The notes beneath the pieces were generated by a model, which did no database searches, was not told where the DNA came from, and saw only the letters and a list, made by a program, of their open reading frames with translations. A stretch of 64,000 bases of DNA from Chondrilla cf. caribensis (taxonomy: Eukaryota; Porifera; Demospongiae; Chondrillida; Chondrillidae), in the NCBI GenBank assembly GCA_964020155.1, contig OZ026560.1:1150001-1214000 (forward strand), written 5' to 3'. This document shows positions 1 to 14,556 of this stretch, one piece after another. Numbering within the stretch: position 1 is the stretch's first letter; each line of letters starts with the position of its first letter. Made by a program: the position numbers and the translations under genes.

Positions 1-715
1 CCGACCAACATAGATGTGTAATTACATACACTGTATACAAACAAATGTAGACATACGTACGTAGGAGCAGCATACACACATAGACATATGAACAACATAT
101 ACACATAGACATATGTACATATGAACAGCATACACACATAGACATGTGATCAGCATGCACACAGACATACAAACAGTATACACATATAGACATATGAACA
201 GCATACACACATAGACATACATATGAACAGCATACACATATAGACATATGAAAAGCATGCACACATAGACATATGAACAGCATATGTACATAGACATATG
301 AACAGCATACGCACATAAACATATGAACAGCATACACGCATAGACATACAAACAGCATACACATATAGACATATGAACAGCATACACACATAGACATATG
401 AACAGCATACACATATAGACATACGTATGAACAGCATACACATATAGACATATGAACAGCATACACACATAGACATATGAACAGCATACACACATAGACA
501 TATGAACAGCATACGCACATAGACATATGAACAGCATACACATATAGACATATGAACAGCATACACACATAGACATATGAACAGCATACACATATAGACA
601 TACGTATGAACAGTATACACATATAGACATATGAACAGCATACACACATAGACATATGAACAGCATACGCACATAGACATATGAACAGCATACACACATG
701 GACACATGAATAACA
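1..715. repeat. Minisatellite, about 24-25 bp unit
   Basis: Imperfect tandem repeat built on a unit containing agcatacacacatagacat followed by atgaac, repeated more than 20 times with single-base variants and some longer variants. Long reading frames across it are repeat artefacts. It lies downstream of the last visible exon of the WDR93-like gene, so it is probably intronic or 3' flanking. I see no gene in it. Confidence 0.9.
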
Positions 716-946
716 CACACAAATACAGCACAGCATACAATCTATACAGCATATGTATTGCAATGTTCGCATACAATTGGTACATAAGACTCTGTACATA
801 CACTAGCAGTTGAACAGTGAAGCTCAATGAAAGACATTTTTGTGCAACTTCCTCTCTGAACAGAAACTCAGCCATATTGCACATGATGATCAATTGGAAG
901 GATGGAGTGTGTACAGCCAATGGTTGTGTATCACACAAACATGTAC

Positions 947-2216
947 CTTTAGCCTTGGAGTTGTGCAGTAGGGAGTACTGGGCCACATGGGACATTCCCT
1001 CCCACCAGAGAAGGAGGGAAACTGGCTCTTCGCAACACACACCCTGCTTGTAGTACACATAGTGGCTGTGAGGCAGTCTGTATAGGAACGATGTGATCAC
1101 ACCTACATACGTACATACGTACATACATGCATACATACATACATACTACGAATATACATACAAACGTACGTACATACATACATACATATATGTGTACATA
1201 CATACGTATGTACATAAATACATACATACATACATACGTATGTACATATGTACGTACATGCATACATATACTGTATGTGTACATACATACAGTGCATACA
1301 ACACACAACAGGTCATTCCATGAGCAGTCACATACGTATGTAGCTACTCACTTTGTGTCGGCTCTGTCAGAGATGGAGAAGGGTTCGGTTAGGAAGTCGG
1401 ATCTTGACCTCAGGAACACTTTCATTCTATTGCTGAGGTAGTTGTCCATCACCAAGTGTCTCTCTCCTGTCGCCATACACTTCTTGTTGTCTGTGGCAAT
1501 GCTGAGAAAGGATGGTGCACTATTTGTTAACTGTTTGACTTTATCTGTACAATTTCGGCTGTTGGGAACATTAAGTTGGTGTAGGTGGACCCACTGTATA
1601 TTACCAATTTTTGGAAGTGCCTATTGAGTGAAACTACTAGCAGTGCCTATTGAGTGTAGCTACTAGCAGTTCCTATTGAGTGTAGCTACTAGAAGTGCCT
1701 ATTGAGTGTAGCTACTAGAAGTGCCTATTGAGTGTAGCTACTAGAAGTGTTCATTGAGTGTAGCTACTAGACATGCCTATTGAGTGTAGCTACTATGTAT
1801 ACAAGACACAGAGAAGAAATGATCATGCAGTGACTTACTTGGAGAGGGCGAAGGCTGGATCTAGATCGGAACTATGGTTTGAAGGAGGTTGATTGAACCT
1901 CTTTAGAAAAGTTGGCTTTGCAAATGATGCTGGATCTGGGGGTTGGTAAGGTGGAATCGACTGCTGGTCCTCTTGGTCTTCTTCAGTTGCAGCTCTCTCA
2001 CTCAGCAAATCTCGGTACTTGGAAAGACTGGAGCAGAAGTCACCGATCCACTGAGAGACAGGTAACTGGTACACCTCCAACGAGTACTCCACTGCAGGAG
2101 GTGGAGAGGGACACTGTGATCTAGTAGTGATTATGGCTATGGACAGTATGTAAATAGACATTTTTATCAATCATATACATACACACAAACTCTGACACAC
2201 ACTCATGTACGCAAAC

Positions 2217-2253
<37 letters not shown>

Positions 2254-2538
2254 ATTCTCCTTGAAGATCACAGTTACATGTGAAGCGCTACTAGCAAGAG
2301 AGCAACTGATTGGTTGTCTCTCTTTTGATGATAATTCAGTATTCCTTAGTTGAATGAAAGAATCCCCGTACAGAAGATAATGATTGATACCTGGACACAG
2401 TGATTGTATATAATATTTACAAATATACATTATGAAATTCACATAATATATTACCACAAACACATACAAAAATACACATGTACGTACATACACACACACA
2501 CGTACATACACACACACACGTACATACACACACGCACG

Positions 2539-2576
<38 letters not shown>

Positions 2577-3126
2577 GATAAATCATCCGTAGTAGACAAT
2601 AACTGTATGAACCTTCCTTAGTGGTGGCTGCCAGTATCCAGTACTGGTCACCTGTGTTTCCTCTGATACCATTCACTTGCTGCCCATCCATTGCAAACAC
2701 TTCGATGTTGTCCGTACCTGGGACCAGCTCCGTATACGCGCCTCCATGATCCGTTTTTATGGTATGCAGACCACTCCTGCTGGCTACCAATAATACAGGA
2801 TCATTTCTGAAAGATACGTATAGCAGACCGTGCAATGTAGGCGTTGTTACTTCTTTGAATTCTTTTTCAACAGCGATGTGTGGCTTTAAAGCTTCTTCAC
2901 TTCTCTTTCGCTCCGTCCGCAGTATTTCATCCCAAACGTCATCTAGAAAATTCTGCAATACCTCGTCGATCATTCTGAAAGGTTGCGGCAATGGATCTCT
3001 CCATAACTCTGGATCCTGAAGATAGTCTGAAGGTACCTCATCATCCAAATCCGTTGTAGCTGCTGACGGTATTGCCGAGCGTTTAGTAACATGCATAGGA
3101 GTACGCTTCTGTTTAATGGACGCCAT
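947..3126 (-). CDS. WDR93-like protein, 5' part of the gene
   Basis: Exons read on the minus strand: 2613-3126 (start ATG at 3126, context ATGGCG), 2253-2390, about 1839-2140, 1352-1432 and 947-1077. The gene probably continues past the left edge. The first exon encodes an acidic N-terminus, then a [10 protein letters not shown] segment and a beta-rich stretch ([23 protein letters not shown]) like the first blade of a WD/beta-propeller. A later exon has [16 protein letters not shown]. The [10 protein letters not shown] and W-G-x-x-x-x-x-YSLL segments recall WDR93, a poorly characterised WD-repeat protein; this is recall, not a search. All junctions keep phase except entry into the 1839-2140 exon, where the acceptor is uncertain and a small exon may be missing. 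Intron 2 begins directly with a (GT)n tract. The gene is head-to-head with VPS28, with 306 bp between the start codons. Confidence 0.55.
1100..1310. repeat. (ACAT)n / TACGTA-rich simple repeat
   Basis: Tetranucleotide-like run of acat and acgt units with embedded tacgta palindromes. It falls in an intron of the WDR93-like gene, between the exons ending near 1077 and 1352. No coding content is supported. Confidence 0.85.
1620..1800. repeat. Minisatellite, 26 bp unit
   Basis: About seven tandem copies of a 26-bp unit containing cctattgagtgtagctact. It is intronic in the WDR93-like gene. Confidence 0.9.
2216..2575. repeat. (CA)n microsatellites in WDR93-like introns
   Basis: Two (CA)n runs, about 2216-2252 and 2485-2575, with tacgta interruptions. 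On the gene's sense strand the first run starts at the splice donor after the exon ending at 2253. Confidence 0.9.
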
Positions 3127-3432
3127 TTTGTTGATTGCTAGGATACGGGCGAAGTTCAGTCTTCAAGCCCGGCAGGGTAGTGCTTCCCACTGAAACGCTT
3201 TAAAACAACATCGTGATTATCAACATCAAGCGTGTTCATGTTAATGCAGTCTTTAAACGTGAAATTCTGTTGGTGCGGATATATAATATTAAGTTCCTTT
3301 GGAGTTTATGCTTATCCGAAGGTTCCTATAATGAGGTGTACAGTTGTTCCCTTATAAGTTACACGAATGACGTCATAAGTATTCTGAAAGATCACATGAT
3401 CCCGTATACTATTCATTACTTTGGGAAAAAAC
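3127..3432. promoter_or_regulatory. Candidate bidirectional promoter, WDR93-like / VPS28
   Basis: The two start codons point away from each other across 306 bp, so both promoters must lie here or overlap upstream exons. A full palindromic CRE (tgacgtca, 3368-3375) lies about 58 bp upstream of the VPS28 ATG; CREB/ATF proteins bind this sequence in animals. I see no clear TATA box at a fixed distance. Promoter function is inferred from geometry only. Confidence 0.5.
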
Positions 3433-4101
3433 ATGGCGAACTACTATCAAGTCCGATCGCATTATAAGTCACAGAGCCAGATTCCATCGGAGGATCTTTC
3501 AACAGAAGTAAAAATGTACGCTAATGCTCGAGAGAGGGAAGAAATGGACAACCGGGCCGATCTCTTTGCCCTAATTCAGACCATTCAAGCGCTAGAGAAA
3601 GGTTACATCAAAGACGCTGTCTCCTCCCAGGATTACACGAGAGAGTGTACTCGACTTTTGTCACAATACGATAGTGCCTTCAGACTAGTAAAGGATAGGT
3701 TCAAAACGGTTGAAGAATTCATGCGGAGATATATGATGGACTGTCCGGCCGCCCTACAGAGAATCAGAGACGGTAAACCTATCACCATTAAGGACGACAA
3801 GGGAAATATCAGTCGAACCATTGCGGAAGCCGTGTCTCTGTTCATCACTGTCATTGACAGACTCAAGCTGGAAAGTAGAGCGGTTGACGAACTCTACCCC
3901 GATGTAAAAGAGCTTAACGAGACTCTATCCCGAATGAGTACCCTACCACAAAGTCATGGTTCAAAGGAAAAAGTTAAGACCTGGTTGGATTTACTGATCA
4001 GCATGAAGGCCAGCGACGAGCTTTCGGATGACCAAGTGAGACAGATGACCTTTGACTTGGACACAGCCTATGCTGACTTTCAGAGATTCTTGGAGCATTG
4101 A
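3433..4101 (+). CDS. VPS28: VPS28, ESCRT-I subunit
   Basis: VPS28 is a core ESCRT-I subunit that works on endosomes with TSG101 and VPS37 to sort ubiquitinated cargo into multivesicular bodies. This is a single intronless frame of 222 residues, about the family's usual length (human 221). The N-terminal core-binding domain shows NAREREEMDNRADLFA and IQALEKGYIKD. The region around ITIKDDKGN, followed by SLFITVIDRLKLE, leads into the C-terminal four-helix domain that links ESCRT-I to ESCRT-II, ending in SDELSDDQVRQMTFDLDTAY. The ATG at 3433 is used; four codons upstream the frame is open only through a non-ATG codon. In a region of intron-rich genes the lack of introns is notable, but the frame is intact and the gene has its own divergent promoter region, so I see no sign of a dead retrocopy. 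Confidence 0.96.
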   Translation: MANYYQVRSHYKSQSQIPSEDLSTEVKMYANAREREEMDNRADLFALIQTIQALEKGYIKDAVSSQDYTRECTRLLSQYDSAFRLVKDRFKTVEEFMRRYMMDCPAALQRIRDGKPITIKDDKGNISRTIAEAVSLFITVIDRLKLESRAVDELYPDVKELNETLSRMSTLPQSHGSKEKVKTWLDLLISMKASDELSDDQVRQMTFDLDTAYADFQRFLEH

Positions 4102-5295
4102 AGAAAAGTCGACATTTTTGTCAAAGTAGTTACATTCCTGTGCATGCAGTGAGGAGTGGAAAATCTTCAATATTTTTATTGTACATGTTGTCTGAATAAT
4201 AATAATGTTGTCATGATTTTTGCCTTACAAACAAACAGACAAACATCTGTGAGACATATTGCTGCTTAATACATTGTCTTTCTAATTTATACCATTATTT
4301 GGTTTGCTGTAGTGGTGTGCATATAGTAAGCAAATCTTGATAAAATGGACTTTTGATGACAAGAGTTGATGTTGTGGGTCTCTTATATAATAGTTTGTCT
4401 TAACAAGTTTCTACTGTAATTGGGAGCTTCTGTTTGTGTGAAGTCAGACCCCTTTACAACAGCACACTTTCCAAAGATTGTCTATTTGCTCCTCAAAACA
4501 TTTGACTGTTATTCACATTGCTTTATATTTGTCAGACTCAGAAAGTGTACGTCTTACCGAAGAAGCTTTCTTCAAAGTGGTGTTTGATTATGTTTTTCAT
4601 GAATAACTGGGAAAATTGTTGTCCCCAATGTTGACTCAATCCAAACCTAGCTGCGATTTGTAGATACGTACCTTATATTTTTCCTATAGCTATGTATTCT
4701 AAGGGAAGATCGACGGTTCATAAGGGCTTCCAACCCTACCATACAGGATCAGGCAATCCTTTAAATGCACACCTTGATCAGTGATTTCCTAGAATGAGTC
4801 AAATTTGCTCGTTTACATTTACCTCGGTACAACCATTGATTAGTGCTGAGTGTCTATGGTGCAACAGACTGACATGCGTTATTCATCGTTTCCTTGCGTT
4901 TTCTATATTTAGGCGCCACTACTTCGGATGACTCAGCTGTCATAGCTACGTGTTTTCCCTGTTTACGTCAGTAACATAGATAAACTTGATGAGGTAGTCT
5001 TCGTCCGCACTATAACCTAAGACAGATAGCTATATGTGTAACTTCCTTCAATGATAGCTTTGATTCGGCATATGTGTTCACGGCAAAGTACATAAGGCTG
5101 GTGCATCTGACTGAAGGAGTGGATCGAGAGAAGCGTAAGTGTCTACAATACGAACATAGTGATGTTTTCAAATACTAACATAGCGAATGTGTCTCTATCG
5201 TTCGTTTGTCCATGTTGGAGGTAAAGAGTAACAGTAATAGTCATGGTTATTTTATATGTTAATTCAATTTTGTCTTGTGTGTGTGTGCGCGCGTG

Positions 5296-5356
<61 letters not shown>

Positions 5357-5467
5357 GTGTGTGTGTGTGTATGTGTGTGTCACTGTGTGTGTGTGTGTTT
5401 GTGCGTGTGTGTATGTGTGTGTCACTGTGTGTGTGTGTGTGTGTGTGTTTGTGTGTGTGTGCGTGTG

Positions 5468-5524
<57 letters not shown>

Positions 5525-5594
5525 GTGTATTAATATATGTATGTCCTCATATGATGGATACATTGACGATTTGCTTGTAATATTTCTGTCCCAG
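4102..5594 (+). other. VPS28 3' flank and PARP-a 5' region
   Basis: No coding gene is seen. The first part is AT-rich VPS28 3' flank. A candidate non-coding first exon of PARP-a ends at 5134, before a good donor (gc|gtaagt), giving a 5'UTR intron 5135-5594 that contains the (GT)n tract. Nothing else here reads as a gene. Confidence 0.5.
5276..5524. repeat. (GT)n microsatellite, PARP-a 5'UTR intron
   Basis: Compound (GT)n run with gcgc, tatg and cact interruptions, about 250 bp, ending about 70 bp before the acceptor at 5593-5594. The long reading frames through it are artefacts. Confidence 0.95.
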
Positions 5595-5642
5595 GTTCTT
5601 TCTTGCTTCGGAGCACGTGTTTGGACAGCCGTCCAAGGGTTG

Positions 5643-9194
<3,552 letters not shown>

Positions 9195-9489
9195 GTGTAG
9201 CCTCTCCAATTACAAAAAATTCAACATTGCAAATGATCGTCATTGTCATTGATTAAGGTTTTTTTTTTTTAAATGATTAAATTGGTTTAACCTTTTGGGG
9301 TTTGATGTGTAGTGAAACGTGTCTGCGTGTGTGTATTGTGATTTTAGTTTTGTCCTTGTTGGTTATTGATTGCTTATTTCGATCAACTCAATCTTTGGAG
9401 TGGTCAACATGGTAACAGTATACGGCGGTGGGAAAACTGACGAGATCACGCACTGGACTTCCCATACTTATTCCAGGAAGTTCTCTTTT

Positions 9490-9812
9490 TTAGGGGCTGC
9501 CGCAGGCAGCCCCTATATTGTTTTCATTTCGACTTCCGGTATGTAACGCTCGTCCGATAGATATATAGATAGATATATATATAATATGTGTTCCTACGCG
9601 TAACCGCCACAATGAATTTATATTAGAATTTATATTGCGCGAAATAAAGATGGCCGATTTCGAACGCTGACAATTTGGAATTGGGCTAGAATTCGTGCGC
9701 TGAAGCTCCGCCGAACGTAATAACTTCAGCGAAGGTTCTTCTAAACCTAACAAAGACGCCAAGTAATTCGAGTGCGGGGGGCGGCAGCCCCACGAGTTTT
9801 TAAACTCGAATT
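9490..9812. mobile_element. Dispersed repeat, family A, copy 1
   Basis: Starts with a perfect hairpin (aggggctgcc/ggcagcccct, 9493-9517) and ends near an inverted pair around ctcgaattacttg. Internal landmarks are cttccggtatgtaacgctcg, tgtgttcctacgcgtaac, gggctagaattc and cttcagcgaaggttcttct. Related copies occur at about 55030-55345 and 62920-63095, with fragments near 44515-44575 and 46580-46890. No protein is visible, so it is probably a non-autonomous transposable element. Confidence 0.6.
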
Positions 9813-10069
9813 ACTTGTTATAATAATTATGCCTATATGAGATGATGGTAATTTATATTCAATAAAAAGAAAAAAAAAACAAGCAAATTGATCATATCTT
9901 GTAATTATATGGAATGCAAAGTGATTGTTGATGGGAATATTGTGAGGTCTATCATGGGTCATGGTCTGACCAACTGTAGTCCATCCCACCTCAACTCATG
10001 CATGTGTTGGGGATGGTCTAGCATGCCAGACTAAGATGGCACCACATAGAATATGTATGTATAATATAT
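9813..10069. other. AT-rich intergenic segment
   Basis: No gene recognised. It is AT-rich and leads into the first copy of the 2.09-kb tandem duplication. Confidence 0.5.
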
Positions 10070-12150
10070 AACTAGGTGTGAACGTGGTTCAGGACCTCGC
10101 TATGTGAAGTAGAATATGTCCGTATTTTGCTGTATTAATATATTATAATAATTATATTTTTGTTTTTGAAATTGAGATCACATGGATAGCTAGATTGAAT
10201 CATCGCAGGAATGCTCCGTACACTGTTGGGAGTATTCCTGATTAGTAATGTACTTTAAAATCAATAATTGTTTTGAAATTCAAAGGATATATAATATAGA
10301 TTGAATCATAGCAGGAATAGAAAGAAATAGATCAACTTGACTGAAACAGGCAAAGTATGCCTGTTGTGTGTATTATAAGATAATGTAGTTAAATTTTATG
10401 ATGCACTCCAATTATGGTGTACTTCTGTATGTCAAGGTGAATGGCTTAGATATAGAAGTTAAGACTTCTGTGTTATATTCTTGTGGGAGGTCAGCAATGG
10501 TAGAATGATGGAGACTGCTGGCAAAAAGGTCAAGTGGTGCTGGCACTTTTGAGCGTTTGATGGAAATGTAATTGGCTGTAACACTAGTTTCATACTGGTT
10601 AATTCTTTGAAAAGTTGCATGTTAATTTGCTGTTTGTTGCAAAAATGTAGAATATGGGTGAATTATTTGTTTCGTGGTAGTTTATAAAGTATAGTGACTG
10701 CACATGTTGTGATATGTTTAGTATACATGACCTTTATATCCACATTGACCACCTTGTTTTTGTATAATTGTTTATATTAAGCTAGTGGTAATGCTCGGGC
10801 TATTAACACTTCTCCAATTTGTGAGTCAAGTCCTGTAAGCATTCTGGTACTGATCCAGGTCAATATTGTTTCTTTGGGAGTACCATTTTGGCCAGAACTT
10901 TTATCACAGTTACATCTTTTGGATGCTTTGTAACATGAGGGATGGCCACATTTCTTGACAACTTGTGCAAAGAAATTGGTTCCACTGATTGGTTGTGGAA
11001 CTTGCTCATTACAGTATGTTTGCACAACTTTTACTTGTGTTCCCTTGTGTATGTGTGCATGATTCCATTTGTAATTGTTCTGAGACAGCTTGACTCTCAT
11101 TTTGCATCAACTGTGTTTGTGTTTCTATTGTCACAGTGGTTGATTGAAGTGTGTTCAGTGTATTGTTTGTTTGTTAAGGTGTGGTACGTATGTTCAGACA
11201 TATTTATACATTTGATGTGATACCAAGAGCTACAGCTGTTGCACAACACTGCAAAGTGCTTAGTAAGAACGATCATATCTCACAATGATGACAAAAAAAT
11301 AATATTTAGGGATCAGGTAAAAAGAAGTTAACAGACACTGGTCATATGGATTGATGATGTTGGGTTTGTGGTAGTAGGTAGAGTTAGGGTTGGGGTTAGA
11401 TCTGGGGTCCTTTTTTGACCTATAATATTTGGTTTAGAATGGGAACCAAGATCTAACCCTACCCCTAACTATGCATGCTCTACTACAGAACGAGCATGAC
11501 GCTATGCCGATGTTATCAGTCCATATGGCCATTAGGTCGGTTCATTTCACCTGATCCAAAGCCCTCTGGACTGACGTCTTTTCATGTGAGAACCAGTCGT
11601 CTCTACAACGAGGAAAAGTCCCAATAGTGAGCAATTGAAACCCGTAGATTAGCCATCTTTTCGATTACGTAGACTGCCACGTCATGTACAAATGTCTGCC
11701 AAGATGGACGTCACCATGGCTGACCAATTCGAGCTCCCGAACGACGAATCGACGAACCCCCTTTCGGCGCAATGAGGAATCGAAATTCTGTACGTAAAAA
11801 CTTTGACAGCCTTCCTGATGATCGTTTTAAGCTTACCGACGGCGCCCGACCCGGAACACCCGGCCCCTGAGTCAAAGAAACGTGAGTGTCATTCTTGTCC
11901 GTCTCTCGGCAACTGCTGCCCATCTCGACGAAAGTCTTCCACCTCCGTCTGTGACGCGTCCGTGCCCCCTTCCGACGGGAGGGACGGATCGCGACCAGCC
12001 GGTTGTGAACTCGTGGAATTTGCGCACAAAGAAAGTGCAAATGGGCCATAAATCCGCGAGTATCCCGACGAAAAGCAATTAGATACGTGGGCGACCAACT
12101 TTCGACACGCTATGGACCGGAAACAATTAACCTCGCTAACGCTCGGTAAT
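10070..12150. repeat. 2.09-kb tandem duplication, copy 1
   Basis: Begins aactaggtgtgaacgtggtt and ends ctcgctaacgctcggtaat. The same sequence recurs with high identity about 2086 bp downstream. Inside are an AT-rich body, an internal inverted repeat (11309-11557) and a GC-richer 3' segment (about 11690-12130) that looks codon-like. In that segment the frame starting at 11692 (MSAKMDVTMADQFELP) hits TGA at 11773, where copy 2 has TGG. I recognise no transposase. Confidence 0.85.
11309..11557. mobile_element. Inverted-repeat element inside duplication copy 1
   Basis: Arms start gatcaggtaaa and end tttcacctgatc. The inner parts pair through gtagtaggtagagttagggt / ctaaccctaccc, and the ends through ggtcatatgga / tccatatggcc. 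It is present at the equivalent place in copy 2, so it inserted before the duplication. Confidence 0.6.
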
Positions 12151-13385
12151 CATAAAACTAGGTGTGAACGTGGTTCAGGACCTCGCTACGTGAAGTATAA
12201 TATGTCCGTATTTTGCTGTATTATGTTTTTCTTTTTGAAATTGAGATCACATGGATAGATTGGATCATCACAGGAATACTCCGTACACTGTGGGGAGTAT
12301 TCCTGATTCGTAATAAACTTTCAAATAAAAAATTGTTTTGAAATTCAAATGATATACTATATAGATTGAATCATAACAGGAATAAAAAGAATTAGATCAA
12401 TTTGAATGAAACAGGTAAAGTATGCCTGTTGTGCATGTGCATTATAAGATAATGGTTAAATTTCATGATCGGCACTCCAATTATAGTGTACTTCTGTAAG
12501 TCAAGGTGAATGACTTAGATAGAAATTAAGACTTCTGTGTTATATCTTCTTGTGGGAGGTCAGCAATGGGAGAATGATGGAGACTGCTGGCAAAAAGGCC
12601 AAGGTGGTGCTGGCAGGTTTGAGCGGTTGGTGACAATTGTAATTGGCTGTATAACACTAGTTTCATACTGGTTAATTCTTTGAAAAGTTGCATGCTATTT
12701 TGCTGTTTGTTGCAAAAATGTAGAATATAGGTAAATTATTTGTTTCGTTGTAGTTTATCAAGTATAATGACTGCACATGTTGTGATATGTTTAATATGCA
12801 TGACCTTTATATCCACATTGACCACCTTGCTTTTGTATAATTGTTTATATTATAATAAGTGGTAATGCTTGGGCTATTAACATTTCTCCTATTTGTGAGC
12901 CAAGCCTTGTAAGCATTCTGGTACTGATCCAGATTGATTGTTTCTTTGGGAGTACTATTTGTGGAGAACCTTTGTCACAGTTTGCATGTTTTGTAACATG
13001 ATGCATGGCCACATTTCTTGACAACTTGTGCAAAGAGATTGGTTCCACTGATTGGTTGCGGAACTTACTCGTTACAGTATGTTTGCACAACTTCCACTTG
13101 TGTTCACTTGTGCTGCTTGTGCATGATGTGTGGATGCATGCATGATTCCTTTTGTAATTGTTCTGAGACAGCTGGACTCTCATATTGCATCAACTGTGTT
13201 TATGATTCTATTTACAGTGGTTGATTGAAGTGTGTTCAGTGTATTATTGTATGTTTGTTAACGTGTGGTACGTATGTTTAGACATATTTATACATTTGAT
13301 GCCATACCAAGAGCTACAGCTGTTGTACAACACTGCAAAGTGCTTAGCAAGAACAATCATCTCACATGAGGACAAAAATCCTTAG

Positions 13386-13634
13386 GGATCAGGTAAAAGG
13401 AAGATAATGGACACTGGCCATATGGATTGACGACGTCGGGTTAGTGTTAGTAGGTAGAGTTATGATTAATTGGGGTTAGATCTGGGATACTTTTTGACCT
13501 ATAATATTTGGTTCAAAAAAGGATCCAAGATCTAACCCTACCCTTCTATGCATGCTCTACTACAGAGAGAGCATGACGCTAAGTGGATGTCATCAGTCCA
13601 TATGGCCAGTAGGTCGGTTCATTTTACCTGATCC
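13386..13634. mobile_element. Inverted-repeat element inside duplication copy 2
   Basis: Same foldback as at 11309-11557, with ends ggatcaggtaaa and tttacctgatcc. Confidence 0.6.
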
Positions 13635-13767
13635 AAAGCCCTCTGTGCTGACGTCTTTCACATGAGAACCAGTCGTCTCTACAACGAGGAAAACGTTCCA
13701 TTAGTGAGCAATTGAAACTCGTAGATTAGCCATCTTTTCGATTACGTAGATTGCACGTCATGTACAA

Positions 13768-14004
13768 ATGTCTGCCAAGATGGACGTCACCATGGCTGAC
13801 CAATTCGAGCTCCCGAACGACGAATTGACGAACCCCCTTTCGGCGCAATGGGGAATCGAAATTCTGTACGTAAAAACTTTGACAGCCTTCTTGATGATCG
13901 TTTTAAGCTTACCGATGGCGCCCGACCCGGAACACCCAGCCCCTGAGTCAAAGAAACGTGAGTGTCATTATTGTCCGTCTCTCGGCAACTGCTGCCGATC
14001 TTGA
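13768..14004 (+). other. Small open frame in duplication copy 2, possible exon or gene relic
   Basis: A 78-codon frame beginning MSAKMDVTMADQFEL. It is GC-richer and more CpG-rich than its surroundings. A donor-like acgtgagtgt after the SKKR codons suggests it could be a first exon rather than a whole gene. Copy 1 carries an in-frame stop at codon 28 of the same frame. I do not recognise the protein. It could be a gene fragment carried by a transposon or non-coding GC-rich sequence. Confidence 0.3.
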
Positions 14005-14556
14005 CGAAAGTCTTCTACCTCCGTCTGTGACGCGTCCGTGCCCCCTTCCGACGGGAGGGACGGATCGAGACCAGTCGGTTGTGAACTCGTGGAATTTGCG
14101 CACAAAGAAAGTGCAAATGGGCCATAATTCCGCGAGTGTCCCGACGAAAAGCAATTAGATGCGTGGGCGACCAACTTTCGACTCGCTATGGACCGGAAAC
14201 AATTAACCTCGCTAACGCTCGGTAATAATATTGGTGAAAATTGATGCAGTTCCCCTTTAAGTCAAATTTTAAGTTCTTAGTAAGCACGCCGAGAAGCTGT
14301 GGTGCATGGGAGTATATCAGTAATGATATTCATGGTTATTATAACGTGCTATAATACGCGGTGAAACTGGTCCACGATACCAATCGTTTTCAAACGTCAA
14401 GTTAAACGCCTTCAATTTGGGAATTATAGAGAGGGGAAGCGACTCGAAGGTATGAATCTCCAACCAGTACGAACGTGACAATTTACCGTCCCATTGTTGG
14501 GCTTTCACAGTTGTGTGGTATGCTATCAAATCCAGGTTCCTCCTTACAGGTGTATT

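Larger units (their letters stand above)
12156..14224. repeat. 2.09-kb tandem duplication, copy 2
   Basis: Second tandem copy with small indels and substitutions relative to copy 1, abutting it after a 6-bp joint (cataaa). It lies about 330 bp upstream of the PARP-b start exon, so its 3' end could supply PARP-b promoter or 5'UTR sequence. That is inference. Confidence 0.85.

Noticed and set aside
1..715. Membrane-protein-like frames (repeated CMLFICLCVYAVH)
   Set aside because: Translation of a 24-bp minisatellite; no start context, splice sites or homology.
11711..12098. Overlapping open frames on both strands in the GC-rich end of duplication copy 1
   Set aside because: Open on several frames because of high GC and few stops; copy 1 has a stop in the frame shared with copy 2 and nothing resembles a known protein.
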